NCBI GenBank assembly: GCA_004017535.1
Contig: SAJS01000018.1
Coordinates: forward strand, 1 to 64,000
DNA length: 64,000 bases
From: Mesorhizobium sp.
GTDB taxonomy: Bacteria; Pseudomonadota; Alphaproteobacteria; Rhizobiales; Rhizobiaceae
Direction: 5' to 3'
Each line of letters begins with the position of its first letter. The stretch's first letter is position 1. Positions 33,526 to 42,557 of this stretch are shown in pieces. Made by a program: the position numbers and the translations under genes. The notes below the pieces were generated by a model. The model searched no databases and had not been told where the DNA came from. It saw only the letters and a list, made by a program, of their open reading frames with translations.

Positions 33526-35049
33526 TCAGCGGCGGCCGCGCGTGGCGACCGTCTTGGTTGGCAGGGCAGGCAGTTCCTCCATTACCCGGCTCAGCGGGAA
33601 AATGGCGATCGCCTCGGTGCCTTCACGCAATTTGGAATGAAGCTCGAACGCGCCGCCATGCATGGCGAGCAGGCCCTGCACGATCGGCAGGCCGAGGCCA
33701 GTTCCCTGTTCGGCGCTCTTGATCGCGATGGAGCCCTGGCCGAAGGCGGACAGCACCACCGGGATTTCCTCTTCCGGTATGCCCGGTCCATTGTCCTTGA
33801 CCGAAATGTACTGGCCGCCGCCGGCGGTCCAGCCGACGCGCACGCGCACTTCGCCGCCGGACGGGGTGAATTTGATCGAGTTGGACAGGAGGTTGAGCGT
33901 GATCTGACGCACCGCGCGCTCGTCGGCGAAGAGGCGCGGCAAGGTCTCCTCGAACTCCTGGACGATGCGGATGTCCTTGTTGCGGGCCCGCAATTCCATC
34001 ATGTGGCAGCAGTCCTCGACGATGGTCACCAGCATCACCGGCTCCTCATTGAGCTGGTAGCGGCCGGCCTCGATGCGCGACAGGTCGAGGATCTCGTTGA
34101 TCAGGTCGAGCAAATGCTGGCCGGACTCGTGCACGTCATGGGCATAGTCGCGATAGGTCGGATTGTTCATTGGACCCAGCACTTCATTGGCCATGACTTC
34201 GGAGAAGCCAAGGATGGCATTGAGGGGCGTCCTGAGCTCGTGGCTCATCGAGGCGAGAAAGCGCGATTTCGCAAGGTTGGCATCTTCGGCGCGCCGCCTT
34301 GCTTCGTCCGACATCGATTTCGCCGTCTCCACCTCGGCGATGAGCGCGTCCTTCTCCGAGCGGAAGGACAGCACCATCAACGAGGCCTGATTGAGGTTGC
34401 GCGCCAGATAGCCGAAGAACGGAAGCGCTGCGATGAGCAATGCCGCCATCGTGGCTTCGATCGGCGTCCACAGATGCATAATGGTGTAGACATAAACGGC
34501 AACAGGAATGGCGAAGGTCGCGAACAGGGCGCCGCCAAGCGAGGAGGCCAAGACCGCCGTCGTCGCCATGGCGACCAGGATCACCATGGCCTTGGCCACA
34601 TGGAACTGATCGATCTGACATGTGTCGCAGCCGATCCAGGCGAACCACGACCAGCCGAGGCCGCACAGGAAATGGCCGATCAGGAAGTCGCGGCGCGTCT
34701 GCACCGGGTCGAGCTCGGCCGCTTCGGTCCGCTCCACGCGACGCGCCATGAAAGCGACGATGGTGTAGCAAAGCAGCGTCGCCAAAGCCCAGATGGTGAC
34801 TTGGCCGTCCATGCCCGCCAGCCGGCCGATGGCCGCTACGGCGAGCACGAGCAGGGGAATCGCGACCGCGCTGACCACCATGGTGCGCGCATGCAGCTTC
34901 AGCAGTTCACGGTCGAAGTCGAGACTGCCCGCCTGCTGCGAAAGGCGGTCGCGCGTCTTGCGCACCGCGCGCGCCACATCGCTGTTGCGGTGCGGTTTAC
35001 GGCGGTCCACAATGAATTTATCCGCTGTGTTCGAGCGTAGCAAAGGCAT
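33526..35049 (-). CDS. Membrane sensor histidine kinase (PleC/PdhS-like)
   Basis: 507 residues. Five or six transmembrane helices between about residues 55 and 215 (for example MVVSAVAIPLLVLAVAAIG), then a short coiled coil. The kinase core has the H-box FLASMSHELRTPLNAILGFS with the phospho-accepting His, N-box LNLLSNSIKFTPSGG, G1 VKDNGPGIP and G2 GTGLGLPIVQGLL. There is no receiver domain and no partner response regulator nearby, so it is an orphan kinase. The H-box is of the HisKA type found in alphaproteobacterial cell-cycle kinases. The signal is unknown. Confidence 0.9.
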   Translation of the reverse strand: MPLLRSNTADKFIVDRRKPHRNSDVARAVRKTRDRLSQQAGSLDFDRELLKLHARTMVVSAVAIPLLVLAVAAIGRLAGMDGQVTIWALATLLCYTIVAFMARRVERTEAAELDPVQTRRDFLIGHFLCGLGWSWFAWIGCDTCQIDQFHVAKAMVILVAMATTAVLASSLGGALFATFAIPVAVYVYTIMHLWTPIEATMAALLIAALPFFGYLARNLNQASLMVLSFRSEKDALIAEVETAKSMSDEARRRAEDANLAKSRFLASMSHELRTPLNAILGFSEVMANEVLGPMNNPTYRDYAHDVHESGQHLLDLINEILDLSRIEAGRYQLNEEPVMLVTIVEDCCHMMELRARNKDIRIVQEFEETLPRLFADERAVRQITLNLLSNSIKFTPSGGEVRVRVGWTAGGGQYISVKDNGPGIPEEEIPVVLSAFGQGSIAIKSAEQGTGLGLPIVQGLLAMHGGAFELHSKLREGTEAIAIFPLSRVMEELPALPTKTVATRGRR

Positions 35050-35125
35050 ACGGATTTCAATTTCTGCGCGCAGCGATTTTCAGTTCGTTAAGCTACGTTC
35101 GAATGATTAAGAGACTGTTTGCCAT

Positions 35126-35749
35126 ATGAGCCGCTTCGGGCCGCGAGGACCGCGCCGGCGCTATGCGGCAAGCCCGCCGCGCAGCCTGTGGCGCAAGCTG
35201 CTGGACTATGGGCTGGCCTTCCTCTTGCTCGGGTTGCTGATCCTGGTGGCGGCGCGGCTCGATCGCTTCGAGACTCGCAAGGAGCAAGGCACGGCGATCG
35301 TCAATGACGGCGATTCGATCACGCTCGGGACCGAGCGCATCCGCATGCGCGGCATCGATGCTCCCGAGTACCAGCAGACCTGCCAGAAGGCCGGCGCCGA
35401 CTATCCCTGCGGCAAGCTGGCGCGGCAATCGCTGGTACGGCTGATCGCCGGCAGGCCGGTTTCCTGCAGCGGCTGGCAGCGCGACCGCTACGGCCGGCTG
35501 CTTGGCGACTGCAGGGCAGGCGATACCGACCTCAACCGTGCCCAGGTGCGGGCCGGGTGGGCGGTTGCCTTTGGCGATTTCGAGACCGAGGAAGCGGCGG
35601 CGAGAGCGGCCAAGGTCGGCATCTGGGCAGGCGCCTTCGAGGAACCGCGGGACTGGCGCGACAGCCATCGTGACGCGCCGGTCGAGAGAAAGCACGGTGT
35701 GCTGGCCTCGGTCGGCGATGCGTTGCGTGAATTTGTTCGCTTCTGGTGA
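35126..35749 (+). CDS. Thermonuclease (SNase-like) family protein, membrane-anchored
   Basis: 207 residues. One N-terminal membrane helix (LLDYGLAFLLLGLLILVAAR) is followed by an OB-fold nuclease domain. NDGDSITLGTERIRMRGIDA then PEYQQTC gives the Asp/Arg active-site strand, and WQRDRYGRLLGDC carries the second Arg. Rhizobia have several such proteins, some with a disulphide as suggested by the cysteines here. It would act outside the cytoplasm. The gene is divergent from the histidine kinase. Confidence 0.85.
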   Translation: MSRFGPRGPRRRYAASPPRSLWRKLLDYGLAFLLLGLLILVAARLDRFETRKEQGTAIVNDGDSITLGTERIRMRGIDAPEYQQTCQKAGADYPCGKLARQSLVRLIAGRPVSCSGWQRDRYGRLLGDCRAGDTDLNRAQVRAGWAVAFGDFETEEAAARAAKVGIWAGAFEEPRDWRDSHRDAPVERKHGVLASVGDALREFVRFW

Positions 35750-35796
35750 TGGGCGGACCCAGGCCCTATGATCCGGTGCAGAAGCTGGAGGATTGA

Positions 35797-36408
35797 ATGA
35801 AGCTGTTCGACGGCGGCCGCGCGCCCAATCCCCGACGTGTGCGTGTCTTCCTTGCCGAGAAGGGGCTGACGGTGCCGCTTGTGTCCGTCGACATGGTTGC
35901 GCTGGAGCATCGCGGCGAAGAGGTGGCGCAGCGCAATCCACTGCGGCGCCTGCCGGTGCTCGAGCTCGATGACGGCACGATCATCACCGAATCGATCGCG
36001 ATCTGCCGCTATTTCGAGGAGTTGCACCCCGAGCCCGCGCTGTTCGGCACGGGCGCGCTCGGCAAAGCAATGGTCGAGATGTGGCAAAGGCGCCTGGAAC
36101 TGAACCTGATGGCCAGCGTCGCCGCGGCATTTCGGCATGTCCATCCGGCGATGAAGGAATGGGAGGTGCCGCAAATCCCGGAATGGGGCGAGGCCAACAA
36201 GCCGAAGGCGATCGAGTTCCTGCATCTCCTCGACCGGGAACTGGCCGAGCGGGAATTCGCCGCGGGCGATGCCTATTCAGTTGCCGATATCACCGGAATG
36301 ATCGCCATTGATTTCATGAAGCCGGCCCGCATCAAGGTGCCTGAGGAATGCACGAACGTGCTGCGCTGGTACGCGGCGCTGACGAGCCGGCCAAGCGCGA
36401 CGGCCTGA
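35797..36408 (+). CDS. Glutathione S-transferase family protein
   Basis: 203 residues: an N-terminal thioredoxin-like domain (MKLFDGGRAPNPRRVRVFLA, then RRLPVLELDDGTIITESIAI with the cis-Pro and Glu-Ser glutathione-binding pair) and a helical C-terminal domain with GDAYSVADITGMIAIDF (the N-capping box). It is likely a cytoplasmic detoxification or thiol-transfer enzyme. It starts 47 bases after the nuclease gene and may be co-transcribed. Confidence 0.88.
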   Translation: MKLFDGGRAPNPRRVRVFLAEKGLTVPLVSVDMVALEHRGEEVAQRNPLRRLPVLELDDGTIITESIAICRYFEELHPEPALFGTGALGKAMVEMWQRRLELNLMASVAAAFRHVHPAMKEWEVPQIPEWGEANKPKAIEFLHLLDRELAEREFAAGDAYSVADITGMIAIDFMKPARIKVPEECTNVLRWYAALTSRPSATA

Positions 36409-36436
36409 GCGACGAAGATTGGATAACCCGCCCGAT

Positions 36437-37054
36437 ATGAGCCAAGCATTGGAGCGCCTCACCGCGAGGGCGCGGGCCTGCCGCATCTGCGTCGACCAGC
36501 CGCTTGGCCGGCCCTTGCCGCACGAGCCGCGTCCGGTATTGAGGCCGTCCTCGAGCGCCCGCATTCTGCTCGCCAGCCAGGCGCCGGGCACCAAGGTTCA
36601 CATCTCGGGCATGCCCTTCACAGACGCTTCCGGAGATCGCCTCAGAAGCTGGCTCGGCGTCAGCAGCGAAGAGTTCTACGACACGGAAAAGTTCGCCATC
36701 GTGCCGATGGGCTTTTGTTTTCCCGGACAGGATGCAAAGGGCGGCGACCTGCCGCCGCGCCGCGAATGCGCGCCGGCCTGGCGCCGGGACCTGATGGCGC
36801 TAATGCCGCAGATCGATCTGGTGCTGACCATCGGCGGCTACGCGCAGGCCTGGCACATGGGCACGACGCGACTGCCGTCGCTGACCGAGACGGTCAGGAA
36901 CTGGCGCGCCGTCTGGGATGCTCCGGCCAGCCCAAAAGTGTTGCCGCTGCCGCATCCGTCGTGGCGAAACACCGGCTGGCTGAAGAAGAATCCCTGGTTT
37001 GAAATGGATTTGCTGCCCTTCCTCAGGTCGGAAATCCGCTATCGCATTGGTTAG
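36437..37054 (+). CDS. Uracil-DNA glycosylase family protein
   Basis: 205 residues from ATG 36437 (a TTG six codons earlier is possible). It belongs to the UDG superfamily group close to families 4/5: ARILLASQAPGTKVHISG then MPFTDASGDRLRSWLGV replaces the active-site loop, and LPHPSWRN carries the conserved HPS motif. Only one Cys pair (ACRIC) is seen near the start, rather than the four of Fe-S UDGs, so true glycosylase activity is uncertain. It is probably in a short operon with the GST gene. Confidence 0.8.
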   Translation: MSQALERLTARARACRICVDQPLGRPLPHEPRPVLRPSSSARILLASQAPGTKVHISGMPFTDASGDRLRSWLGVSSEEFYDTEKFAIVPMGFCFPGQDAKGGDLPPRRECAPAWRRDLMALMPQIDLVLTIGGYAQAWHMGTTRLPSLTETVRNWRAVWDAPASPKVLPLPHPSWRNTGWLKKNPWFEMDLLPFLRSEIRYRIG

Positions 37055-37080
37055 GCATTCCGCAAGATATCACTCGCTTT

Positions 37081-37108
37081 TGCCGCCTTCGGCAGAATTT
37101 CTTTCTTG
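37081..37108 (+). terminator. Short hairpin after the UDG-family gene
   Basis: TGCCG-CCTT-CGGCA (37081-37094) followed by the T-rich stretch gaatttctttctt. The 5-bp stem is short but correctly placed. Confidence 0.4.
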
Positions 37109-37162
37109 TGAAAGGCTCCGATAAAAGGGATTATAGCCAAACTATTCCCCTGGAGCCTCCCC

Positions 37163-37654
37163 ATGGATCGCCTCGACAGAAAAATTCTCCGCCTCCTGCA
37201 GGAGGACGCCACGCTTGCGGTGGCCGACGTCGCCAAGAAAGTTGGCCTGTCGACCACGCCGTGCTGGCGGCGTATCCAGAAGCTCGAGGAAGAGGGCGTC
37301 ATCAAGCGGCGCGTCGCCATCCTCGACCATGAGAAGGTCAATGTGCGCGTCACCGTCTTCGTGTCGATCCGCACCAATTCGCACAGCCATGAATGGCTGC
37401 GGCGCTTCTCCGAGGTCATCCAGGAATTTCCGGAGGTGGTCGAGTTCTACCGCATGAGCGGCGACGTCGATTACTTGCTGCGCGTCGTGGTGCCCGACAT
37501 CGCCGCCTATGACGCCTTCTACAAGCGCCTGATCGCCAAGATCGAGATCCGCGACGTGTCCTCGTCCTTCGCCATGGAGCAGATCAAGTACACGACGGAA
37601 ATTCCGCTCGATTACATGGTACTGGACAAGGAATCGGGCGCTAACGCCGCGTGA
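37163..37654 (+). CDS. Lrp/AsnC-family transcription regulator
   Basis: 163 residues. The N-terminal helix-turn-helix is DRLDRKILRLLQEDATLAVA then VGLSTTPCWRRIQKLEEEGV. The C-terminal RAM/AsnC ligand-binding domain contains VVEFYRMSGDVDYLLRVVVP and the DVSSSFAMEQIKYTTEIPL ending. Such regulators sense an amino acid. The target is not obvious from the neighbours; many Lrp genes control themselves and a divergent transporter, but here the neighbour is on the same strand. SD GGAG lies before the ATG. Confidence 0.92.
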   Translation: MDRLDRKILRLLQEDATLAVADVAKKVGLSTTPCWRRIQKLEEEGVIKRRVAILDHEKVNVRVTVFVSIRTNSHSHEWLRRFSEVIQEFPEVVEFYRMSGDVDYLLRVVVPDIAAYDAFYKRLIAKIEIRDVSSSFAMEQIKYTTEIPLDYMVLDKESGANAA

Positions 37655-37699
37655 GCGGCGGGCGCTGCCCGCCGGTTGTTATTGCGTGGGGCGGCGAGC

Positions 37700-38272
37700 T
37701 TAGTTCTTCTTCTTGTTGAGAAAACTCCACGGCGAGTTGACCGGCAGGGTGACTGCGTCCGGTACTCTGTCGACGCTCGCCACGTCCGCCTTGCGCACCG
37801 TGTAGCCGGACTGGACGACCGAGACGCCGTCGAGGATGAAGAGTTGGCTCTTTTCCATGCCAGGCTGCAACACGCCGGTGATGGCGACCGGGTCGTAAGC
37901 CTCTTTCATCTTGTAGGGATGCGCCGGCGTCACCAGCACGATCTGGTTGGGCGGCGGCGTCGGCATGTGGCTGCAGGCGCCTGTCCACGGCACCAGCAGG
38001 AACTGGTAGACGAGGTCGCCGTCGCGATCGACCGGCAACGCATAGCCGGCTAATTGTATGGCCTTGTCCTGCAGATTGAGCGACAGTGTCTCGCCGTGGT
38101 CGGGCAGTTTTGCCGCGATCATCGGCAGATTCGCGTCCTCGGCGACGGCTTGCGTGGCGGGGCGCAGATCCTTCCAGAGGATATGCGCGACATCGGTTGC
38201 CGCATCGGCTCCCGAAGCGGCGAGCGAAAGCACGGCGGCCAGCGTCGCGCATGATTTGAACCGCTTGCTCAT
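37700..38272 (-). CDS. DUF3299 periplasmic protein
   Basis: 190 residues with a signal peptide (FKSCATLAAVLSLAASGADA). The family core is seen as LAGYALPVDRDGDLVYQFLL followed by VPWTGACSHMPTPPPNQIVL, with a single cysteine, then YDPVAITGVLQPGMEKSQLF. DUF3299 proteins are predicted exported, sometimes lipoproteins near ABC exporters; the function is unknown. It ends KKKN and is convergent with the Lrp gene. Confidence 0.83.
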   Translation of the reverse strand: MSKRFKSCATLAAVLSLAASGADAATDVAHILWKDLRPATQAVAEDANLPMIAAKLPDHGETLSLNLQDKAIQLAGYALPVDRDGDLVYQFLLVPWTGACSHMPTPPPNQIVLVTPAHPYKMKEAYDPVAITGVLQPGMEKSQLFILDGVSVVQSGYTVRKADVASVDRVPDAVTLPVNSPWSFLNKKKN

Positions 38273-38311
38273 CGCTGCCTCATTTTCAATTGCTGCAATT
38301 CCTAGTCAAAG

Positions 38312-39016
38312 TCAGGTCTTTGCGGCTGCGAGCCTGGCGAGCTGTTTGGCATCCGTCAGTTCCTTCACCGCATCTCTGCCGATCCAACGCGCCGTCCTGT
38401 CGGGCGATGCCGCCAGTTTTTGCGCCAGCGCAAGGGCAGGGGCGTGCAGGCTCATCGAGCGCTTGCCGATCTGCCGCAGCGCCCAATTCACCGCCTTGCG
38501 GACGAAATTGCGCGGATCGCGGGCATGCTTCTCGATCAGCGGCAGATAGGCAAGGAAGGTCGCGTCCGGCTCTTTCTTGAGATGCACTGCGCTCCAGGCT
38601 AGCATAGCAAAGGCGGTGCGGCGGACGAATTCGCGGTCGTCTTCGGCGAATTCGTCGATCAGGTCGCGCCAGAATGGCGTTTCGGCAAACAGGTCGGCGA
38701 CGGTGTCGACAATCTCCCAGCTGTCGAAATCCGCGGCCCAGCGCCGGCACTGGTCGATGTCTACCTTCTTCGGCTCGCCGGTAAAGGCCGCCATCAGCCG
38801 AGCTTCCCGGACACCGCTGTCCCACAGCAGAAGCGACCGCTCGTGGTTCTTCTTCAGCTTGCGCGCCAGCGGCCGCAAGTCGGAATTGCCGATGCCAAGA
38901 GCGCTCGACGTGTTGATGCCGAAGCGCGCCATGCCTGCCAGGTTCGCCTGCGTGCCGATGGCGCGCAGGTGCGCGACGATGTCGTCGGCGCTCCAGCTCG
39001 AATCGGGCGGCGTCAT
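38312..39016 (-). CDS. DNA alkylation repair protein (AlkD-like HEAT repeat)
   Basis: 234 residues, wholly helical, matching the AlkD family: MARFGINTSSALGIGNSDLR (the conserved G-I motif), LWDSGVREARLMAAF, WAADFDSWEIVDTVADLF and FVRRTAFAMLAW. Then follows NFVRKAVNWALRQIGKRS. AlkD-like enzymes excise N3/N7-alkylated bases or bind bulky lesions. It follows the dehydrogenase gene by about five bases in the same direction, so they probably share a transcript although they are functionally unrelated. Confidence 0.87.
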   Translation of the reverse strand: MTPPDSSWSADDIVAHLRAIGTQANLAGMARFGINTSSALGIGNSDLRPLARKLKKNHERSLLLWDSGVREARLMAAFTGEPKKVDIDQCRRWAADFDSWEIVDTVADLFAETPFWRDLIDEFAEDDREFVRRTAFAMLAWSAVHLKKEPDATFLAYLPLIEKHARDPRNFVRKAVNWALRQIGKRSMSLHAPALALAQKLAASPDRTARWIGRDAVKELTDAKQLARLAAAKT

Positions 39017-39021
39017 GTCGC

Positions 39022-39891
39022 CTATTTTTCCAGGCGGGCAAGCAGCGAGGACGTATCCCAGCGCTTGCCGCCCATGTCCTGCACGTCCTTGTAGAATTGG
39101 TCGATAAGCGCCGTCACCGGCAGCTTGGCGCCATTGCGGTTGGCTTCGGCCAGGCAGATGCCGAGATCCTTGCGCATCCAGTCGATGGCGAAGCCGAAAT
39201 CATATTTGCCGGCATTCATCGTCTTGTGGCGGTTCTCCATCTGCCAGGAGCCGGCTGCCCCCTTGGAGATCACCTCGACCACCTTTTCGATGTCGAGGCC
39301 GGCCCTCTTGCCGAAATGAATGCCTTCGGCCAAACCCTGGACGAGGCCAGCGATGCAGATCTGATTGATCATTTTTGTCAATTGGCCGGCGCCAGCCGAG
39401 CCCATCAGCCCAACCATGCGGGCGTAGCCATCAATGACCGGCTTGGCTTTGTCGAAGGCCGACTGCTCGCCGCCGACCATGACGGTCAGGACGCCGTTCT
39501 CGGCGCCGGCCTGGCCGCCTGACACGGGCGCGTCGAGGAAGGAGAAACCTGCCTTGCGCGCCGCTTCGTCCAGCTCGCGCGCGACCTCGGCCGAGGCGGT
39601 GGTGTTGTCGATGAAGACGGCCCCCTTCTTCATCGCGGCGAAGGCGCCGTTGGCACCGGTGGTGACCGAGCGCAGATCGTCGTCATTGCCGACGCAGGAG
39701 AAGACGAAGTCCTTGCCTTCGGCTGCTTCGGCCGGCGTCAGCGCCAGTTTGCCGCCATGCTGGGCCACCCACTGCTCGGCCTTTGCTTTGGTGCGGTTGT
39801 AGACGGTGACGTCGTGGCCGCCCTTGTTCCTTAGGTGCCCGGCCATGGGATAGCCCATGACGCCAAGACCGAGAAATGCAACCGATGCCAT
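39022..39891 (-). CDS. NAD(P)-dependent oxidoreductase, 3-hydroxyisobutyrate dehydrogenase family
   Basis: 289 residues from ATG 39891. Beta-hydroxyacid dehydrogenase fold: the Rossmann motif VAFLGLGVMGYPMAGHL at the N-terminus, FLDAPVSGGQAGAENGVLTV as the substrate loop, and GAGQLTKMINQICIAGLVQG with the catalytic Lys. Substrates of this family include 3-hydroxyisobutyrate, tartronate semialdehyde and succinic semialdehyde; which applies here cannot be read. Confidence 0.9.
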   Translation of the reverse strand: MASVAFLGLGVMGYPMAGHLRNKGGHDVTVYNRTKAKAEQWVAQHGGKLALTPAEAAEGKDFVFSCVGNDDDLRSVTTGANGAFAAMKKGAVFIDNTTASAEVARELDEAARKAGFSFLDAPVSGGQAGAENGVLTVMVGGEQSAFDKAKPVIDGYARMVGLMGSAGAGQLTKMINQICIAGLVQGLAEGIHFGKRAGLDIEKVVEVISKGAAGSWQMENRHKTMNAGKYDFGFAIDWMRKDLGICLAEANRNGAKLPVTALIDQFYKDVQDMGGKRWDTSSLLARLEK

Positions 39892-40004
39892 AGACCTGCC
39901 TTCCAACAAATAGAGGTTTCAGTGCCGGAACGTCTAGGCCATGCAGCGAATTCGTCAAGCCGCGGCAAGCCGCATCGACTGGCACAGACCTGCAACGGCT
40001 TAAT

Positions 40005-40829
40005 CTATCGATGCAGGTGGATGGTGATGCGGCGCTCGATCCATTCGACACCGTGGCGCAGGATTTCGACCATCACAAGATAGACGATCGCCACCCAGAT
40101 ATAGGCCTGGATGTCGAAGGATTTCGCATAGGCGAGCTTGGCGTTGCCCATTAGGTCGTAAACGGTGATGATGGCAACGATCGCCGAGGCCTTGATCATC
40201 AGGATGAGCTCGTTGCCGTAGGGCCTGAGCGCGACGATGATCGCCTGCGGCAGGATAACCTTGCGCAGCGTCTGCAATGTGTGCAGGCCGAGCGAGGCCG
40301 CACCCTCCCATTGTCCGCGCGGCACGCTTTCGATGGCGCCGCGCAAGATTTCGGCTTGGTAGGCGGCGGTGTTGAGCGAGAAGGCAAAGACACCGCAATA
40401 GAAGGCCTCGCGGAAGAACCACCACAATCCTACCGTTTCCAGCTCCGGCCGGAAGGAACCGACGCCGTAATAGACGAGATAGGTCTGCACGAGCAGCGGC
40501 GTGCCGCGGAAGAAATAGACGTAGCAATAGGCAAGCCCGGACAGGATCCAGTTCTTCGACATGCGCCCATAGGCGACCGGCAGCGAGAAGATCGCTCCCA
40601 GCACCATCGAGATGGACACCAGCGACAGGGTCGTTCCGAGGCCCTGCAGATAGGCCGGCGCGTAACGGGCGAAGAACTCTGGATTCCAGGCGTAGACGAG
40701 GTAGGCGACGATGCCGAGACCGAAGAGGATCCATATGCCGACCAGTGAGTAGCCGACGATGCGGGCGCGCGGCCAACCGCGGGCCAGAGGGGGCGGCTTG
40801 TCGACGACGATGGCCTGGCTGACGCTCAT
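40005..40829 (-). CDS. Polar amino-acid ABC transporter permease
   Basis: 274 residues from ATG 40829, four bases inside the preceding permease gene (ATGA overlap). HisM/GlnP family: an N-terminal extension with a membrane helix (ARIVGYSLVGIWILFGLGIV), YVYFFRGTPLLVQTYLVYYG, and the EAA loop EILRGAIESVPRGQWEGAAS, which contacts the ATPase. It would pair with the permease at 40826. There is no ATPase gene in the operon, so a shared or distant ATPase must be used. Confidence 0.9.
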   Translation of the reverse strand: MSVSQAIVVDKPPPLARGWPRARIVGYSLVGIWILFGLGIVAYLVYAWNPEFFARYAPAYLQGLGTTLSLVSISMVLGAIFSLPVAYGRMSKNWILSGLAYCYVYFFRGTPLLVQTYLVYYGVGSFRPELETVGLWWFFREAFYCGVFAFSLNTAAYQAEILRGAIESVPRGQWEGAASLGLHTLQTLRKVILPQAIIVALRPYGNELILMIKASAIVAIITVYDLMGNAKLAYAKSFDIQAYIWVAIVYLVMVEILRHGVEWIERRITIHLHR

Positions 40830-41542
40830 CGCACCGCCCTCCGGCCGAGATGACGCAGAATATGGCCGGTGGCGATCGACGACAGGATGGCGAGAGCCAG
40901 GAAGATCAGTGCCGCCACGCTGTAGAACAGGAAGGCATGCTTGGTGACGCGCGCCGCGACGCCGGACTGGCGCAAGGTCTCGGCGAGATTGACCACCGAG
41001 ACCAGCGAGGTGTCCTTCAGCAGGCTCAGCCAGCAATTCTCGAGGCCGGGAAAGGCAATGCGTATCAGCTGCGGCAGGATGATCAGCCGCATCGTCTGCC
41101 ATTTTGATAAGCCGATGGCGTAGCCGCCCTCATACTGGCCTTTCGGAATGGCACGAAACGCGGAAAGGAAGACCTCGCTCGCATAGGACGAGAAGATCAG
41201 CGACAGCACGATCATGCCGGCGATGAAGCTGTTGACGTCGATCGTGGCATTCGGATTGAACAGCCGCACTATGTATTGCAACAGAAGCGGCATGCCGAAG
41301 AAGAACAGGAAGAGCGTGACCAGCTCCGGCAGGCCACGGAAAACCGTGGTGTAGATGTTGGCGGCGAGCCGCAGGGAAGGCTCTTCATGCTGCTTGGCGA
41401 AGGCGACGAAAAATCCGATCGTCAGGCCGATCGGCAGTGTGGCGAGCGCCAGCACGATGGTAACCAGAACGCCAGACGCAATGTCGTCACTCCAGCCATC
41501 CGGTCCCCAGCTGAGAAGTGTCCAAATGCTTTCGGCCGGCAT
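40826..41542 (-). CDS. Polar amino-acid ABC transporter permease
   Basis: 238 residues of the HisQ/ArtQ type with five hydrophobic segments (GVLVTIVLALATLPIGLTIG is the first). Motifs are NIYTTVFRGLPELVTLFLFF and the EAA loop EVFLSAFRAIPKGQYEGGYA. It lies between the binding-protein gene (79 bases upstream) and the second permease, with which it overlaps by four bases. Together they form the heterodimeric channel. Confidence 0.9.
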   Translation of the reverse strand: MPAESIWTLLSWGPDGWSDDIASGVLVTIVLALATLPIGLTIGFFVAFAKQHEEPSLRLAANIYTTVFRGLPELVTLFLFFFGMPLLLQYIVRLFNPNATIDVNSFIAGMIVLSLIFSSYASEVFLSAFRAIPKGQYEGGYAIGLSKWQTMRLIILPQLIRIAFPGLENCWLSLLKDTSLVSVVNLAETLRQSGVAARVTKHAFLFYSVAALIFLALAILSSIATGHILRHLGRRAVR

Positions 41543-41620
41543 TGACGGGTCGTGTCTCCGTGGCGATCCCGGGAGAAGAGATGGGCGGCGAGGGGTGCCT
41601 CACCGCCCTTGGTGTAACGA

Positions 41621-42406
41621 TCAGGATTCGGCGCCGTAGACGTCGAACTTGAAGTACTTGTCGTTGATTTCCTTGTATTTTCCGTTCTTGCGGATGGTGT
41701 CGATCGCTTGGTTCAGCTTGTTGACCAGATCGGTCTCGCCCTTGCGCACGGCAATGCCGGCGCCCGGTCCGAAGATCTCGACCGGCTGCGGCGAGGGTTG
41801 GCCGAGGATCTTGCAGCAGGCGCCGTCCGGCGTATCCAGCCATTGCTGCAACACGACGATGTCGTCCTCTATCGCGTCGAGACGGCCATTGGCGAGGTCG
41901 GCCTGCTCCTCGGGGCTGCTCGGATAGCCCTTGATGGTGCTGTCCGTGTAGGTCTTGGAAGCGTAATTGTAGTGCGTTGTCGTGGTGGCGACGCCGATAT
42001 TCTTGCCGGCGAGGTCTTCCTTGGTCACGCCCTTGAGCGGCGAATCCTTCGGCACGGCGATGGCCGACGGGGTGTTGTAGTATTTGTGGGTGAAGTCGAC
42101 CTTTTCCTGGCGCTCGGGCGTGATCGACATCGAGGCGACGATGGCGTCGAACTTGCCGGCCTGGAGCGCCGGGATGATGCCGTCCCAGTCCTGCGCGACG
42201 AAGGTGCACTTCACCTTCATCTCGTCGCAGAGCGCCTTGGCGATATCGATGTCGAAGCCGACCAACTGGCCGTCCGAGGTCAGGTTGTTGAAGGGCGGGT
42301 ACGCGCCTTCGGTGCCGATCCTCAGAGTCTTTTCCTGAGCCTGGGCGACGCCGAGTGTCAGCAGCGCGGCCGAAGCGGCAAGCGCGATACGCAGTGCAAT
42401 ACGCAT
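41621..42406 (-). CDS. Amino-acid-binding periplasmic protein (HisJ/ArgT family)
   Basis: 261 residues with a Sec signal peptide (MRIALRIALAASAALLTLGV, cut after AQA). SBP family 3 landmarks are LRIGTEGAYPPFNNLTSDGQ, VGFDIDIAKALCDEM, QDWDGIIPALQAGKFDAIVA and SMSITPERQEKVDFTHKYY. This resembles lysine/arginine/ornithine or histidine binders; DGACC may form a disulphide. It is first gene of the three-gene importer. Confidence 0.92.
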   Translation of the reverse strand: MRIALRIALAASAALLTLGVAQAQEKTLRIGTEGAYPPFNNLTSDGQLVGFDIDIAKALCDEMKVKCTFVAQDWDGIIPALQAGKFDAIVASMSITPERQEKVDFTHKYYNTPSAIAVPKDSPLKGVTKEDLAGKNIGVATTTTHYNYASKTYTDSTIKGYPSSPEEQADLANGRLDAIEDDIVVLQQWLDTPDGACCKILGQPSPQPVEIFGPGAGIAVRKGETDLVNKLNQAIDTIRKNGKYKEINDKYFKFDVYGAES

Positions 42407-42557
42407 GATAATCCTCTCATATTGTCATGGCCGCTGTCCCGTGCGGCTCTTGTGGGCGGAGCTTCTTTACCGCCCGCTGAGGCGGATACTCCCACTCTTT
42501 GCGAGAAAAAAGCAACTGCAAATCAACGGCAAGCGACAATCGGGAAGTGCCGCTGCG

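Noticed and set aside
33067-35040. Open frame of 657 codons overlapping cobT and antisense to the histidine kinase gene
   Set aside because: Both overlapped genes are certain; the frame has shadow composition and no motif.
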